Notes: generated from the letters alone by a model not told the origin. A DNA stretch of 42,069 nt from DASUBN01 sp036263155 (GCA_036263155.1 DATAHN010000010.1:1-42069); one strand, 5' to 3'; shown: positions 1-8,231, numbered from the stretch's first letter. Translations and numbers: made by a program.

Positions 1-246
1 CATCCCGTCCAGGTCCTCAGAGTCCCACCAGCCTTCCATGTAGGACTCGCCCAGGCCCACGGAACCATGAGCCAGGACCCTCTGGTAGAAGCCGGAGTGG
101 TGGACCTGGATGTCCCAGGGATTGGGTCCGTCTATCTCGACGCCGACACCGGCCAGCAGCTTCTCGAATTCCCTCCGGTAAAGGGATCCCTGGGCATTGC
201 CCGCTTGGCTGCGAGCACCGATCTGCATGTCCATTGCGCGAGGCAT
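1..246 (-). CDS. cfa: Cyclopropane-fatty-acyl-phospholipid synthase, N-terminal part (cut by window edge)
   Basis: The enzyme methylates cis double bonds of membrane phospholipid acyl chains with S-adenosylmethionine. Only about 82 N-terminal codons are visible; the gene continues beyond position 1. The reverse strand reads MPRAMDMQIGARSQ and later GLGESYMEGWWDSEDLDG. The latter closely matches the E. coli Cfa segment GLGESYMDGWWECDRLDM, recalled from memory, and the stretch before it (LLAGVGVEIDGPNPWDIQV) fits the same region. The SAM-binding and catalytic parts lie outside the window. The ATG at 246 is chosen because an in-frame stop lies at 283-285; ATGs at 234 and 228 are also possible, and a GAGG at 247-250 is better spaced for 234. 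The gene is divergent from the PilZ gene, with about 600 bp between them. Confidence 0.85.
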   Translation of the reverse strand, partial: MPRAMDMQIGARSQAGNAQGSLYRREFEKLLAGVGVEIDGPNPWDIQVHHSGFYQRVLAHGSVGLGESYMEGWWDSEDLDGM

Positions 247-850
247 CCTCGTGGAAGAATGACGATGACCCACGATTGACGATTACCGGGATGGATACTC
301 GGTGCTCGGTCACAGATTGCCAGGGAGACGGGTGACCGAACTCGGTGCCTGAGGGCCAAACCAGGGGCGGTTTAGCCCTCTAAACCACCTCCATCGCTAT
401 CTCTATAATGCGCATAATGTATATTATGTTATTTGAAAGATGTATAGAGATTAAAGCAATCATAAGAACGGCATCGCAACCACCCTGTTCCACAGATTGT
501 GCTTAGTTTCTAGAAATACCTATTATCTATTTGATATTTAATAATATTTTTTCTATATCTCATTTGAAGCTGGTAAGCGCTGCGGATGTGCCCACTGACG
601 AGACAAGCAGGAACTACCCTGCCCCTGGTTTGACCTGAGAGGGCCGGAAGCGGGGACGGACATGCCGAAGGTAGGGTCAGGCCAAGTCGTCCTATAAAGC
701 TTTAGGGAGCGGGCGCTTAGACGCGAAAGCTTAACGAGTTTGGACATGCCAGCAGGGCCAACTGGTGCATTCCTGCTCACACTGTGCGGGGCGAAGCCAA
801 GCCTCTACAATGGGCGCCCGCATCGACGCGGCACGGTCCTCGGGCGACTG
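247..850. other. Gene-free region with an AT-rich core (about 395-570)
   Basis: I see no convincing gene in these 604 bases. The core, roughly 395-570, is strongly AT-rich, while both flanks are GC-rich. Visible structures are a 10-bp hairpin with one mismatch at 366-389 (loop CCCT), a TATAAT at 404-409 on the plus strand, an inverted pair CATAAT/ATTATG at 413-428, and a perfect palindrome TTTCTAGAAA at 507-516. The AT-rich core is where I would expect the cfa promoter, giving cfa a leader of well over 100 nt, but I cannot pick a convincing -35/-10 pair on the minus strand. The 580-750 part is GC-rich with several GGA triplets and no terminator. Confidence 0.55.
806..811 (+). promoter_or_regulatory. 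Candidate -10 box for the PilZ gene
   Basis: TACAAT lies 39 bp before the ATG at 851. The -35 region at the right distance (783-788) is poor, so this is a weak call based on the -10 alone. Confidence 0.3.
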
Positions 851-1225
851 ATGTCAGAAGAAAAACGCACCTTCGACCGTATCGAGACCGAACACTCGAT
901 CCGCATCCTCTGCGAGGACGGCAGCAGCTTCCCGGCCATCGCCGCCAACATCTCACTGACGGGACTCCAGATCCTCTGCGACCGTCCCACCATGGACCGC
1001 ATCAGCCCCCATGGCCTGGAGACCAAGGCCGTCCATGACGTGCCGATTCGGGTCCGGGTCTCGGTCCCGGACATGCCTGAGAACCAGTCCAAGCTGGGCC
1101 TGTTCGGCAGGGTGGTCTCGGTCCGGGAAGGGGGTCAGGACGAGTTCCGGATCGGCGTCCAGTTCACGGATTTCGAACCCGGCAGCTACAACGCCCTCGA
1201 GCATTATCTCGACACGCATCTATAG
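851..1225 (+). CDS. Small single-domain PilZ protein (c-di-GMP receptor)
   Basis: A 124-residue protein made of one PilZ domain. Both halves of the c-di-GMP binding signature are intact: RxxxR at residues 6-10 (RTFDR) and NxSxxG at 33-38 (NISLTG). From family knowledge it should bind cyclic di-GMP and pass the signal to a partner such as a motility, adhesion or exopolysaccharide component; no partner is encoded nearby. The start at 851 puts the first signature arm directly at the N-terminus, as is typical. The frame stays open upstream to an ATG at 740, but that extension looks like non-coding sequence. No good ribosome site is seen before 851. The gene stands alone, divergent from cfa. Confidence 0.85.
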   Translation: MSEEKRTFDRIETEHSIRILCEDGSSFPAIAANISLTGLQILCDRPTMDRISPHGLETKAVHDVPIRVRVSVPDMPENQSKLGLFGRVVSVREGGQDEFRIGVQFTDFEPGSYNALEHYLDTHL

Positions 1226-1375
1226 AAAAGCGTAGCTTCCACAAACAGGTCCGGGAGGCTCCTTCAGGGGGAGCAGCCCGGCACGGATGAGGGGGCCGAA
1301 CGCCGTCGCGTTCCGGCTGTCATCGGATTGCCCGTCCCCGCATCCCATCCCAAGATTCCCCTGCGGAGCATGACG

Positions 1376-3103
1376 ATGACGACTGCCGGTAAGCGGACTG
1401 CGATCCCCCTCCTGGTGGCCATGGCGATGGCCGGCTGCGGCAAGGCCCCTGCCCCCGCCCCGGCGGCCGTGACCGCAGCAGCGCCCGCCGCCGCCACCGC
1501 CAAGCCGGCGCTCTCCTATGCCGCCCAGCACCTGGACGACTACGCGCGCGTGCAGCTCACCGCCGATCTCTCCGGCTTCGATGCGCAACAGAAGCAGATG
1601 CTGCTCAAGCTCATCGAGGCGGGCGACGTGATGGACCGCATCTTCTGGCAGCAGACCTATGGCGATAAGGACACGCTGCTGGCCTCCATCAAGGACCCGG
1701 CCACCCGCACCCTGGTCGAGTACAACTACGGCCCCTGGGACCGCCTCAATGGCGACCATCCCTTCGTCGCCGGCGTCGGCAAGAAGCCACTGGGCGCGAA
1801 CTTCTATCCCGCTGACATGACTGCGGAGGAGTTCAGGCAGGCCAAGCTGCCGGGCAAGGACGGGCTCTACACGCTGCTGCGGCGCGACGCCAAGGGCGGG
1901 CTCATGGTGGTGCCCTATCATGAGGCGTACAAGGACGACCTGGCACGTGCCTCTGACCTGCTCAACCAGGCTTCGGCGCTCTCCTCCAATCCCGGCCTGC
2001 GCAAGTACCTCTCGCTGCGCGCCCAGTCGCTGCGCACGGACCAGTACCAAGAGAGCGACTTCGCCTGGCTGGACATGAAGGACAACACGGTGGACACCAT
2101 CATCGGGCCCATCGAGACCTACCAGGACGCCCTGTTCGGCTACAAGACCTCCTACGAGTGCTTCGTGCTGCTGAAGGACACGGAATGGTCAGCCAAGCTC
2201 GCGCGCTTCACCGCGCTGCTGCCGCAGCTGCAGAAGGACCTGCCGGTGCCGCCCAAGTACAAGCAGGAGAAGCCCGGCACCGACTCCGATCTCGGCGCCT
2301 ACAACGCGATCTACTACGCCGGCGACGCCAACACCGGCGCCAAGACCATCGCCGACAACCTGCCTAACGACGAGGAAGTGCAGCTCAAGAAGGGCACGCG
2401 CCGCCTGCAGATGGAGAACGTGATCCACGCCAAGTTCGACAAGATCATGGTGCCGATCGCCAAGGAGTTGATCGTGCCGGAACAGCTCGATCACGTGACC
2501 TTCGAAGCGTTCTTCCAGAACACCATGTTCCACGAGGTGGCGCACGGCATCGGCATCAAGAACACCATCAACAAGAAGGGCACGGTGCGCCTGGCGCTCA
2601 AGGACTACGCCGGGAGCTTCGAGGAAGGCAAGGCGGACGTGCTGGGCCTGTACCTGGTGGAATGGCTGGCGGACCACGGCGAACTGGACAAGTCCAAGCT
2701 CACGGATAACTACGTGACCTTCCTGGCCGGCATCCTGCGCTCGGTGCGCTTCGGCGCCAGCGACGCGCACGGCAAGGCCAACATGGTGCGCTTCAACTTC
2801 TTCAGCCAGATGGGCGCATTCGGCCGCGACCCGGCCAGCGGCCGCTACAAGGTGGACCCCGAGAAGATGCACGCGGCGGTGAAAGCGCTCGCCGCCAAGC
2901 TGCTGACGATCCAGGGGGACGGCGACTATGCCGCCGCCAAGAAGCTGACCGATGAGCAGGGCGTGATCCAGCCGGAACTGCAGGCGGACCTGGATCGGCT
3001 GTCAAAAGCCAATATCCCGGTCGATGTCGTGTTCGAACAAGGGCCGGCGGTGCTAGGTCTCAGTGAGGACGCAGCACCGGCAGCGACCAAAGCCGGCCAC
3101 TGA
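1376..3103 (+). CDS. M49 (dipeptidyl-peptidase III)-like zinc peptidase, predicted lipoprotein
   Basis: A 575-residue predicted metallopeptidase. The N-terminus is a lipoprotein signal ending AMAGC, with the lipidated Cys at residue 21, followed by an Ala/Pro-rich linker. This places it at a membrane facing the periplasm. The zinc site is HEVAHGIG (His386, Glu387, His390) plus EEGKAD at 416-421, whose Glu would be the third ligand; this two-motif arrangement is that of peptidase family M49. Classical DPP III has a six-residue HExxxH motif, whereas this one has HExxH, as in the M49 domains of plant Nudix fusions. The start at 1376 is chosen because GGAG at 1365-1368 is correctly spaced for it; ATG 1370 is too close and an in-frame TTG at 1328 lies before the signal peptide. 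It converges with ccmI, with 6 bp between the stops. Substrate unknown. Confidence 0.8.
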   Translation: MTTAGKRTAIPLLVAMAMAGCGKAPAPAPAAVTAAAPAAATAKPALSYAAQHLDDYARVQLTADLSGFDAQQKQMLLKLIEAGDVMDRIFWQQTYGDKDTLLASIKDPATRTLVEYNYGPWDRLNGDHPFVAGVGKKPLGANFYPADMTAEEFRQAKLPGKDGLYTLLRRDAKGGLMVVPYHEAYKDDLARASDLLNQASALSSNPGLRKYLSLRAQSLRTDQYQESDFAWLDMKDNTVDTIIGPIETYQDALFGYKTSYECFVLLKDTEWSAKLARFTALLPQLQKDLPVPPKYKQEKPGTDSDLGAYNAIYYAGDANTGAKTIADNLPNDEEVQLKKGTRRLQMENVIHAKFDKIMVPIAKELIVPEQLDHVTFEAFFQNTMFHEVAHGIGIKNTINKKGTVRLALKDYAGSFEEGKADVLGLYLVEWLADHGELDKSKLTDNYVTFLAGILRSVRFGASDAHGKANMVRFNFFSQMGAFGRDPASGRYKVDPEKMHAAVKALAAKLLTIQGDGDYAAAKKLTDEQGVIQPELQADLDRLSKANIPVDVVFEQGPAVLGLSEDAAPAATKAGH

Positions 3104-3109
3104 ACCTAA

Positions 3110-4279
3110 TTACTTTACGACCGTATCTATGACGATGGCGAGCGGCTTGCCGCTCGCCTTCTTCCATTCCCCCTGCCCCATCAGATCCCCCGCATGAGGT
3201 TCGGCGGTGCCCGCCTTCGAGACTCGTGCGCTCACCACCACGTCGTCGTAGGCCGAGAGCACGCGGCCGGGCATGACTGAATCCTGATCGCTGAGGCTGA
3301 TGTCCGCGGGCAGCTCCGATAACTTCAGGCGCCGCGCCGCCAGCGGCGGACCGCCCGCCTCCCCTTTAGGCCGCGCATATACGAACACCGCTGCATCGGG
3401 CGAAAGCTTCGCCGCCAACGTCGCCGCAAGGCTCAGGTGCAGCTGGATGCCGGCGGCAGCGGTCGTCGTGGGGGTGCCGCCGGCTTCGGTGATCATGCGC
3501 GAGATATAGGCGCGGTAATCCGCCGGCGGATCCTGGGCCAGGATGCCGTTCCAGCGCTTCACCGCCAGTGCCTTGTCGCCCCGCTGCTGGGCGGCGAGGC
3601 CGCCGTACCAGAGGGCCTGCACGTTGGCGGGCTGCAGGCTCAGTACCTTCTCGAAGAGCGGCGCCGCCTTGCTCATGAACAGGTCGGGCTCCGTGAGAGT
3701 CACGGCTTCCGCGTAAGCCGCCAGTACTTCCGGATCCGCGTCATAGCTGAGCTGGCGCGCATGGGAGAAAGCCTCCAGCGCATCGCCGTAGCGACCCACG
3801 ATCATGTACGAATGGCCAAGCATGTCCCAGCCCTTGAGGTCGTCCTTACCCTCAGGTGTGTGCAAGCGCGCGGCCAGGTCTGCCACCATCTGCAGCACCG
3901 CCTCGCGGGAAGCCACGTCTACGCCTTCGGCTCCCACGCGCCAGTTGCCATAGAACCAGTAGAGAGAACCCGATAGCGCCAATAGGCCCGCCAGGGCGAT
4001 GCCGGCAGCGAGCCGCCGCGGCTGGATACCGCGCGAGACGGATTCATCCGCGCCGGCTGCAGCCAGGTCCGCCTCCAGATCGCGCCGCGCGGCCGCGTGA
4101 TCCTCTGGTGAGAGGCGACCGGCTTCCAGGTCCTGCTCGAGTTCGGCGATGCGCGCCGCATGCACCTGGCGGTTCGCTGCGGCGGCGCCCGCCAAGGGCT
4201 TCACGCGTGCCCGCCACAGGGGCAGTGCCAGCGTGAGGCCGGCGATGAGGACCATGGCACCGGCGGCGGCGAAGAACAT
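3110..4279 (-). CDS. ccmI: Cytochrome c maturation protein CcmI (TPR apocytochrome chaperone)
   Basis: A 389-residue membrane protein, last gene of the ccm operon. It has two membrane segments (about residues 1-22 and 90-110) with a cytoplasmic coiled-coil/leucine-rich loop between them (RIAELEQDLEAGRLSPED), then a periplasmic TPR region. The C-terminal part (about 270-389) resembles the CcmI domain that binds apocytochrome C-termini. By family knowledge it delivers apocytochrome to the CcmF/CcmH haem ligation complex. Its ATG overlaps the ccmH stop by one base (TGATG), implying translational coupling. The longer open frame upstream (to 4372) lies inside ccmH and has a non-membrane, Arg/Pro-rich sequence, so the start is placed at the hydrophobic segment. 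Confidence 0.9.
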   Translation of the reverse strand: MFFAAAGAMVLIAGLTLALPLWRARVKPLAGAAAANRQVHAARIAELEQDLEAGRLSPEDHAAARRDLEADLAAAGADESVSRGIQPRRLAAGIALAGLLALSGSLYWFYGNWRVGAEGVDVASREAVLQMVADLAARLHTPEGKDDLKGWDMLGHSYMIVGRYGDALEAFSHARQLSYDADPEVLAAYAEAVTLTEPDLFMSKAAPLFEKVLSLQPANVQALWYGGLAAQQRGDKALAVKRWNGILAQDPPADYRAYISRMITEAGGTPTTTAAAGIQLHLSLAATLAAKLSPDAAVFVYARPKGEAGGPPLAARRLKLSELPADISLSDQDSVMPGRVLSAYDDVVVSARVSKAGTAEPHAGDLMGQGEWKKASGKPLAIVIDTVVK

Positions 4280-4683
4280 CACGGCGCGCCTTCCTGCGCA
4301 CGGGCGCGGCGGCGCACCACCCGTGCCACGATGACGAGCGCCAGTAGCAGCAGGATGAAAGGCCCTGCCCACAGCAAGACGGTGCTGCGCTGCATCGGCG
4401 GCTTATAGAGCACGAAGTTGCCGTAACGGTTCACCATGTACTGCCGGATCTCGGCGTCGGACCTGCCCGCTTCCACCATGCCGTGGATCTGGCGGCGGAA
4501 GTCTGCGGCCAATTCCGCGTTGGAATCCGCCACGGTCTCGTCCTGGCACACCAGGCAGCGGAACTCGTGGGTGAGCTGCTCGTAGCGAGCCTGCAGCCCG
4601 GGATCGGCGAACGGCGGCTCGCTGTCGATGGCGAGAGCCAAACCTGCGTACAGCAACATCAAGGCAGTGAGCACTACTCTCAC
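4279..4683 (-). CDS. ccmH: Cytochrome c maturation protein CcmH (apocytochrome thiol reductant)
   Basis: A 134-residue protein with a cleavable or anchoring N-terminal hydrophobic segment, the CcmH motif RCLVCQ (Cys43 and Cys46) in a periplasmic three-helix domain, and a C-terminal membrane helix (about 100-122) followed by an Arg-rich cytoplasmic tail. It keeps the CxxCH thiols of apocytochromes reduced for haem attachment. This is the short CcmH form; the TPR domain fused to it in some bacteria is supplied separately by ccmI. The start is GTG at 4683, overlapping the ccmG stop by four bases (GTGA). Confidence 0.93.
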   Translation of the reverse strand: MRVVLTALMLLYAGLALAIDSEPPFADPGLQARYEQLTHEFRCLVCQDETVADSNAELAADFRRQIHGMVEAGRSDAEIRQYMVNRYGNFVLYKPPMQRSTVLLWAGPFILLLLALVIVARVVRRRARAQEGAP

Positions 4684-5228
4684 GGCTCCGCCTGCAACTG
4701 CTGGAGCATGGGGATGAGCCGCGTCTCGATGATCTCAGGCGTGATCGGGCCAATGTACTTGTCGCGGATCACGCCGTGCTTGTCCACCAGGAAGCTCTCG
4801 GGCGCGCCGTATACACCCCAGTCGATGGCTACGTCGCCGCTGGCGTCGAACAACACCGCGGTATAGGGGTCGCCATCCTTCTCCAGCATGGTCAAGGCCG
4901 CCTGGGGGTCGTCGTGGTAATCCAGACCGTAGATCGGCAGCAGCTTGCGCGCTGCGAGCTCCACCAGCACCGGATGTTCCTCGTGGCAGGCCACGCACCA
5001 GGCGCCCCAGACGTTGAGCAGCGTCACATGGCCCTGGAACAGGCTCTGGTCGAGCCGCTTGTCCGGTTGCTTGAGTTCCGGCAAGGAGAAGGCCGGGGAC
5101 GGCTTGCCGATGAGGGGGGATTCCACCTTGCTGGGATCCAGGAACAGGCCGCGGGCGAACAGGCCGATGAGGAACAGGAGCACCAGTCCCGGCAGGATGA
5201 AAGGCGTGTACTGGGCAAGCTTCTTCAT
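4680..5228 (-). CDS. ccmG: Thiol:disulfide interchange protein CcmG/DsbE
   Basis: A 182-residue membrane-anchored thioredoxin-fold protein. It has one N-terminal membrane segment (about 10-30), then a periplasmic domain with the active site WCVAC (Cys78, Cys81) inside NVWGAWCVACHEEHP and the cis-Pro loop YGAPES (Pro143). The acidic residues after the second Cys and the GAPES loop are typical of CcmG rather than general thioredoxins. It reduces CcmH and apocytochrome thiols with electrons from DsbD. Its ATG overlaps the end of ccmF (four bases, ATGA). Confidence 0.94.
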   Translation of the reverse strand: MKKLAQYTPFILPGLVLLFLIGLFARGLFLDPSKVESPLIGKPSPAFSLPELKQPDKRLDQSLFQGHVTLLNVWGAWCVACHEEHPVLVELAARKLLPIYGLDYHDDPQAALTMLEKDGDPYTAVLFDASGDVAIDWGVYGAPESFLVDKHGVIRDKYIGPITPEIIETRLIPMLQQLQAEP

Positions 5229-7168
5229 GCGTACTCCGTGGCCGCGGCGGTCTCACGTGCACGGTAACGGCGGTCGCTGGCGGCGAGGATGCCGCCCAAC
5301 ATCATCAACAGACCCCCCAGCCAGATGAAGCGCACCAGCGGCTTGTACTGGATGCGCACGCTCCAGGCACCCTGGTCCAGGGGATTGCCCAACGCTATAT
5401 AGAAGTCGCGGAACAATCCCGGCTCGATGGCCGCCTCGGTGGTCTCGGTGGTGGTGAAGGCGCGTTTCTCGGGACGCATCTCTGCCACCGCGCGGCCTCT
5501 GCGGCTCACCCGGAAGATGCCCTGACGGGCTTCGTAGTTAGGTCCGGCCTCGGGATGCACGCCTTCGAAGCTGAAGTCGTAGCCCGCGACGCTCGCGGTC
5601 TCACCTGGGCGCATCACCCGATCCTGCTCGATGCCCAGCAGGCTGGTGACGCTGATGCCCAGCACCAGCGCCGCGGCACCCAGGTGCGCCACGCACATGC
5701 CGAGGGTCGCACGGGACAGGGTCGTGTGACGGCCCTGCCGGCGGCGGCGCAAGTACGCGAGCGGCTCGATGAACGCACTGCCGCCGATCCACACCGCCAA
5801 CAACGCCCCCGCCCCCAGCATCAACGCGCCTTCCCCATGCATGAGGATGAGCGAGACGACGCCGGCCAAGAGCGCGGCGATGCCGGCGATGCGCAGGGTC
5901 CGGGCCGTAGCAGCGGGGTCGCCGTGCTTCCAGCGAACGTAGGGGCCGATGCCGAGCAGGATCAGGAACGGCAGCATCACCGGCACGAACACCGCGTCGA
6001 AGTACGGCGGACCCACCGAGAGTTGGCCGAGGCCGAAGGCGTCCATGAACAGGGGGTAGAGCGTGCCGAGCAGCACCGAGGAGGCCGCCACTACCAGGAA
6101 GATGTTGTTGAGCAGCAGCAGTGTCTCGCGGGAGAAAGGCTCGAAGCCGCCGCCGCGCGCGAGCGTCGGCGCGCGCCAGGCATAGAGCGTCAGTGCCGCG
6201 CCCACGAACACGCCGATCATGGACAGGATGAAGATGCCGCGCCTGGGGTCACTGGCAAAGGAATGCACCGAGATCAGCACGCCGGAGCGCACCAGGAAGG
6301 TGCCGAGCAGGCTCAGGGAGAATGCGGCGATGGCGAGCAGCGCAGTCCAGTTCTTGAACGCCCCGCGCTTCTCCGTCACCGCCAGGGAATGCACCAGCGC
6401 GGTGCCCACCAGCCAGGGCATGAAGGAGGCGTTCTCGACGGGGTCCCAGAACCACCAGCCGCCCCAGCCGAGCTCATAGTAGGACCACCAGCTGCCGAGG
6501 GTGATGCCGAAAGTGAGGAACAGCCAGGCGGTGAGCGTCCAGGGCCGCGACCAGCGCGCCCACACCGGATCCATGCGGCCACCGAGCAAGGCTGCCACCG
6601 CGAATGCGAAGGCCACCGAGAATCCCACGTAGCCCATGTAGAGCATCGGTGGGTGGATGGCCATGGCCGGGTCCTGCAGGATGGGATTGAGGTCCCTCCC
6701 CTGCTCCGCCGCCGGCAGAAGGCGCATGAAGGGATCCGAGGTGGTGAGCATGAACAGACAGAAGCCCAGGGTGACGAGGCCCATCACGCCGAGCACGCGG
6801 CCCGCGAATTCCTGGGGCAGGTGCCGGCTGAAGCGCGCCACCGCGAGGGTCCACAGCGCCAACACCGTTACCCACAGGAGCAGCGAGCCCTCGTGGGCGC
6901 CCCATACCGCAGTGATGCGGTACGGCCAGGGCAGCGCTACGTTGGAGTTCTCCGCCACGTAGGCGACGGAGAAATCGCACGTTAGGAAGCTGTAGGCCAG
7001 CGCCGCGAACGCGCCCAGCACGAACAGCGCCTGGGCCACCGCCGCCGGCCGGACCACGGCGAGCCACACACCGTCACGGCGCTGGGCGCCGACGAGGCCG
7101 AACCAGGCCTGGGCCGTGGCAAGGCCGAGCGCGAGGATCAGGGCGAGGTGGCCGAGTTCGGGGATCAT
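5225..7168 (-). CDS. ccmF: Haem lyase subunit CcmF
   Basis: A 647-residue polytopic inner-membrane protein that ligates haem delivered by CcmE to apocytochromes. The tryptophan-rich WWD signature is present (GWGGWWFWDPVENASFMPWL, around residues 230-250), with many predicted membrane helices and a large periplasmic domain before the last helix (about 500-600). The length matches the family (about 640-660). The start at 7168 gives the usual N-terminus beginning with a periplasmic MIPELGHLAL helix; the ribosome site is weak. A 71-bp gap containing a possible hairpin separates it from the upstream cytochrome c gene. This is the only break of more than 30 bp inside the operon. Confidence 0.95.
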   Translation of the reverse strand: MIPELGHLALILALGLATAQAWFGLVGAQRRDGVWLAVVRPAAVAQALFVLGAFAALAYSFLTCDFSVAYVAENSNVALPWPYRITAVWGAHEGSLLLWVTVLALWTLAVARFSRHLPQEFAGRVLGVMGLVTLGFCLFMLTTSDPFMRLLPAAEQGRDLNPILQDPAMAIHPPMLYMGYVGFSVAFAFAVAALLGGRMDPVWARWSRPWTLTAWLFLTFGITLGSWWSYYELGWGGWWFWDPVENASFMPWLVGTALVHSLAVTEKRGAFKNWTALLAIAAFSLSLLGTFLVRSGVLISVHSFASDPRRGIFILSMIGVFVGAALTLYAWRAPTLARGGGFEPFSRETLLLLNNIFLVVAASSVLLGTLYPLFMDAFGLGQLSVGPPYFDAVFVPVMLPFLILLGIGPYVRWKHGDPAATARTLRIAGIAALLAGVVSLILMHGEGALMLGAGALLAVWIGGSAFIEPLAYLRRRRQGRHTTLSRATLGMCVAHLGAAALVLGISVTSLLGIEQDRVMRPGETASVAGYDFSFEGVHPEAGPNYEARQGIFRVSRRGRAVAEMRPEKRAFTTTETTEAAIEPGLFRDFYIALGNPLDQGAWSVRIQYKPLVRFIWLGGLLMMLGGILAASDRRYRARETAAATEYA

Positions 7169-7180
7169 CGGGGATCTTTC

Positions 7181-7219
7181 AATGAAACAGCGGCGACCAT
7201 TCTAACCCGGCCGCCGCTG
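7181..7219 (-). terminator. Hairpin between the cytochrome c gene and ccmF (weak terminator or processing site)
   Basis: On the minus strand CAGCGGCG and CGCCGCTG form a perfect 8-bp stem (7188-7195 with 7212-7219) around a 16-nt loop, followed by TTTCATT. The loop is long and the T-run is short, so partial attenuation or an RNA stabiliser for the cytochrome message is as likely as termination. Confidence 0.35.
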
Positions 7220-7239
7220 CCTTCCCTTGATGGGCGCTC

Positions 7240-7587
7240 TTACTTGTGCTTCTGGAGGTCGCCGCGGATGTAGTCCACCACCGCCTGCAGGTCCGCATCC
7301 GAGAGCGTGCCTTTCCAGGCCGGCATCGGCATCTGCAGTTCCTTGAAGTGCTTGTCCGCGCCGCTGCGGCCGTCGCGCACCGTGGCGAGCACGTCATCGC
7401 GCTTGCCCGACAGGAACTTGTCTCCCTTGAGTGCCGGTGCGAGTCCCGTGGTGCCCTGCCCTTCGCTGCCATGGCAACTCGCACAGTTCGCCTTGAACAC
7501 CGCTTCGCCGCCGTTGGCATGGGCCACGGTCACCTGGAACAGGGCCGCGAGCGCCAGGGCACCGGTCATCGATCCTTGCATGCGCAT
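7240..7587 (-). CDS. Small periplasmic cytochrome c encoded inside the ccm operon
   Basis: A 115-residue protein with a Sec signal peptide (probable cleavage after AHA, residue 24) and one haem c site CASCH (Cys35, Cys38, His39). MPMPAW near residues 86-91 supplies the likely axial Met. Size and layout fit a class I, c5/c6-like mono-haem cytochrome. Its redox partner is unknown. It lies between ccmE and ccmF with a good ribosome site (GAGGAGG, 7599-7605) and a 27-bp gap after ccmE, so it is co-transcribed with the machinery that matures it. ATG 7581 is an alternative start two codons later. Confidence 0.88.
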   Translation of the reverse strand: MRMQGSMTGALALAALFQVTVAHANGGEAVFKANCASCHGSEGQGTTGLAPALKGDKFLSGKRDDVLATVRDGRSGADKHFKELQMPMPAWKGTLSDADLQAVVDYIRGDLQKHK

Positions 7588-7614
7588 ATCTTCTTCCTCC
7601 TCACTTGTCTGACT

Positions 7615-8073
7615 TCAGGGTTTGCTCTCGTCCTCGGCCGCGGCCTGCTGTTTCGCCTTGCGGATCGCGGCTGCCACCTCCGGCGGCATGTACTTCTCGT
7701 CGTGTTTGGCCAGCACCTCGTCGGCGGTGAAACGGCCGTCGGTGCCGAGGCTGCCGTGCACCACGATGCCCTGTCCCTCGCGGAACAGGTCCGGCAGAAT
7801 GCCAGTGTAGGTGATGGGCACCGATTTCTGCATGTCAGTGAGGGCGAAGTGCACGGTCATGGTGCCGGACTCGCGCTGCACGCTGCCCATGGCCACGAGA
7901 CCGCCCATGCGGAACGGCCGGCTGGCGGTGGCTGCACCCGCGGCTACCTGGGTGGGCGTGTAATAGTAGAGGATGTTCTTGCGGAAGGCCGTGAGCCCGA
8001 ACGCCACGGCGGTGCCGATGCCAAGCAGCAGCACGACCACGATGACGAGACGGCGGCGGCGCGAGGGTGTCAT
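7615..8073 (-). CDS. ccmE: Haem chaperone CcmE
   Basis: A 152-residue protein with one N-terminal membrane anchor (about 9-29, preceded by RRRR) and a periplasmic OB-fold. The covalent haem-binding His is His124 in LAKHDEKYMPPEV, with the conserved Tyr128. CcmE accepts haem from CcmC and hands it to CcmF. A longer open frame upstream to 8181 lies over ccmD and is not used; the ATG at 8073 overlaps the ccmD stop by four bases. The tail (KAKQQAAAEDESKP) is polar and of family-typical variable length. Confidence 0.95.
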   Translation of the reverse strand: MTPSRRRRLVIVVVLLLGIGTAVAFGLTAFRKNILYYYTPTQVAAGAATASRPFRMGGLVAMGSVQRESGTMTVHFALTDMQKSVPITYTGILPDLFREGQGIVVHGSLGTDGRFTADEVLAKHDEKYMPPEVAAAIRKAKQQAAAEDESKP

Positions 8074-8231
8074 GCGGCCCCCTTGCGGCGGCGGATGCCG
8101 TCCTTGATGCGCTTCAGGCGCCGGCCCGGCGCGAACAGATTCACCAGCACCACCACTGCGGCGATGGCATAGGCCGGCCACACGTAGGCGGCGTAACCGC
8201 CCATGGTGAGAAACTCATTAAAGGAGCTCAT
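8070..8231 (-). CDS. ccmD: Haem exporter accessory protein CcmD
   Basis: A 53-residue single-span membrane protein. It has a helix at about residues 12-35 and a basic cytoplasmic tail (RRLKRIKDGIRRRK). The sequence MGGYAAYVWPAYAIA matches the CcmD family pattern. It joins CcmABC and promotes release of haem-loaded CcmE. It overlaps ccmC upstream and ccmE downstream by four bases each (ATGA), which fixes the start. Confidence 0.9.
   Translation of the reverse strand: MSSFNEFLTMGGYAAYVWPAYAIAAVVVLVNLFAPGRRLKRIKDGIRRRKGAA

Noticed and set aside
404..409. TATAAT on the plus strand as a promoter
   Set aside because: No good -35 and no plus-strand gene starts within 400 bp; expected by chance in an AT-rich island.
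580..750. Possible CsrB/RsmZ-like sRNA because of several GGA triplets
   Set aside because: The triplets are not in clear hairpin loops, there is no terminator, and no GacA-type upstream site is visible; GGA is common in GC-rich DNA.
1328..1375. Upstream TTG/ATG starts for the M49-like lipoprotein
   Set aside because: They would place extra residues before the lipoprotein signal peptide; only ATG 1376 has a correctly spaced GGAG.
5555..6985. Long plus-strand open frame opposite ccmF
   Set aside because: It is His/Gln/Arg/Gly-rich with no domain pattern and lies exactly antisense to the well-supported ccmF; high GC makes such frames common.
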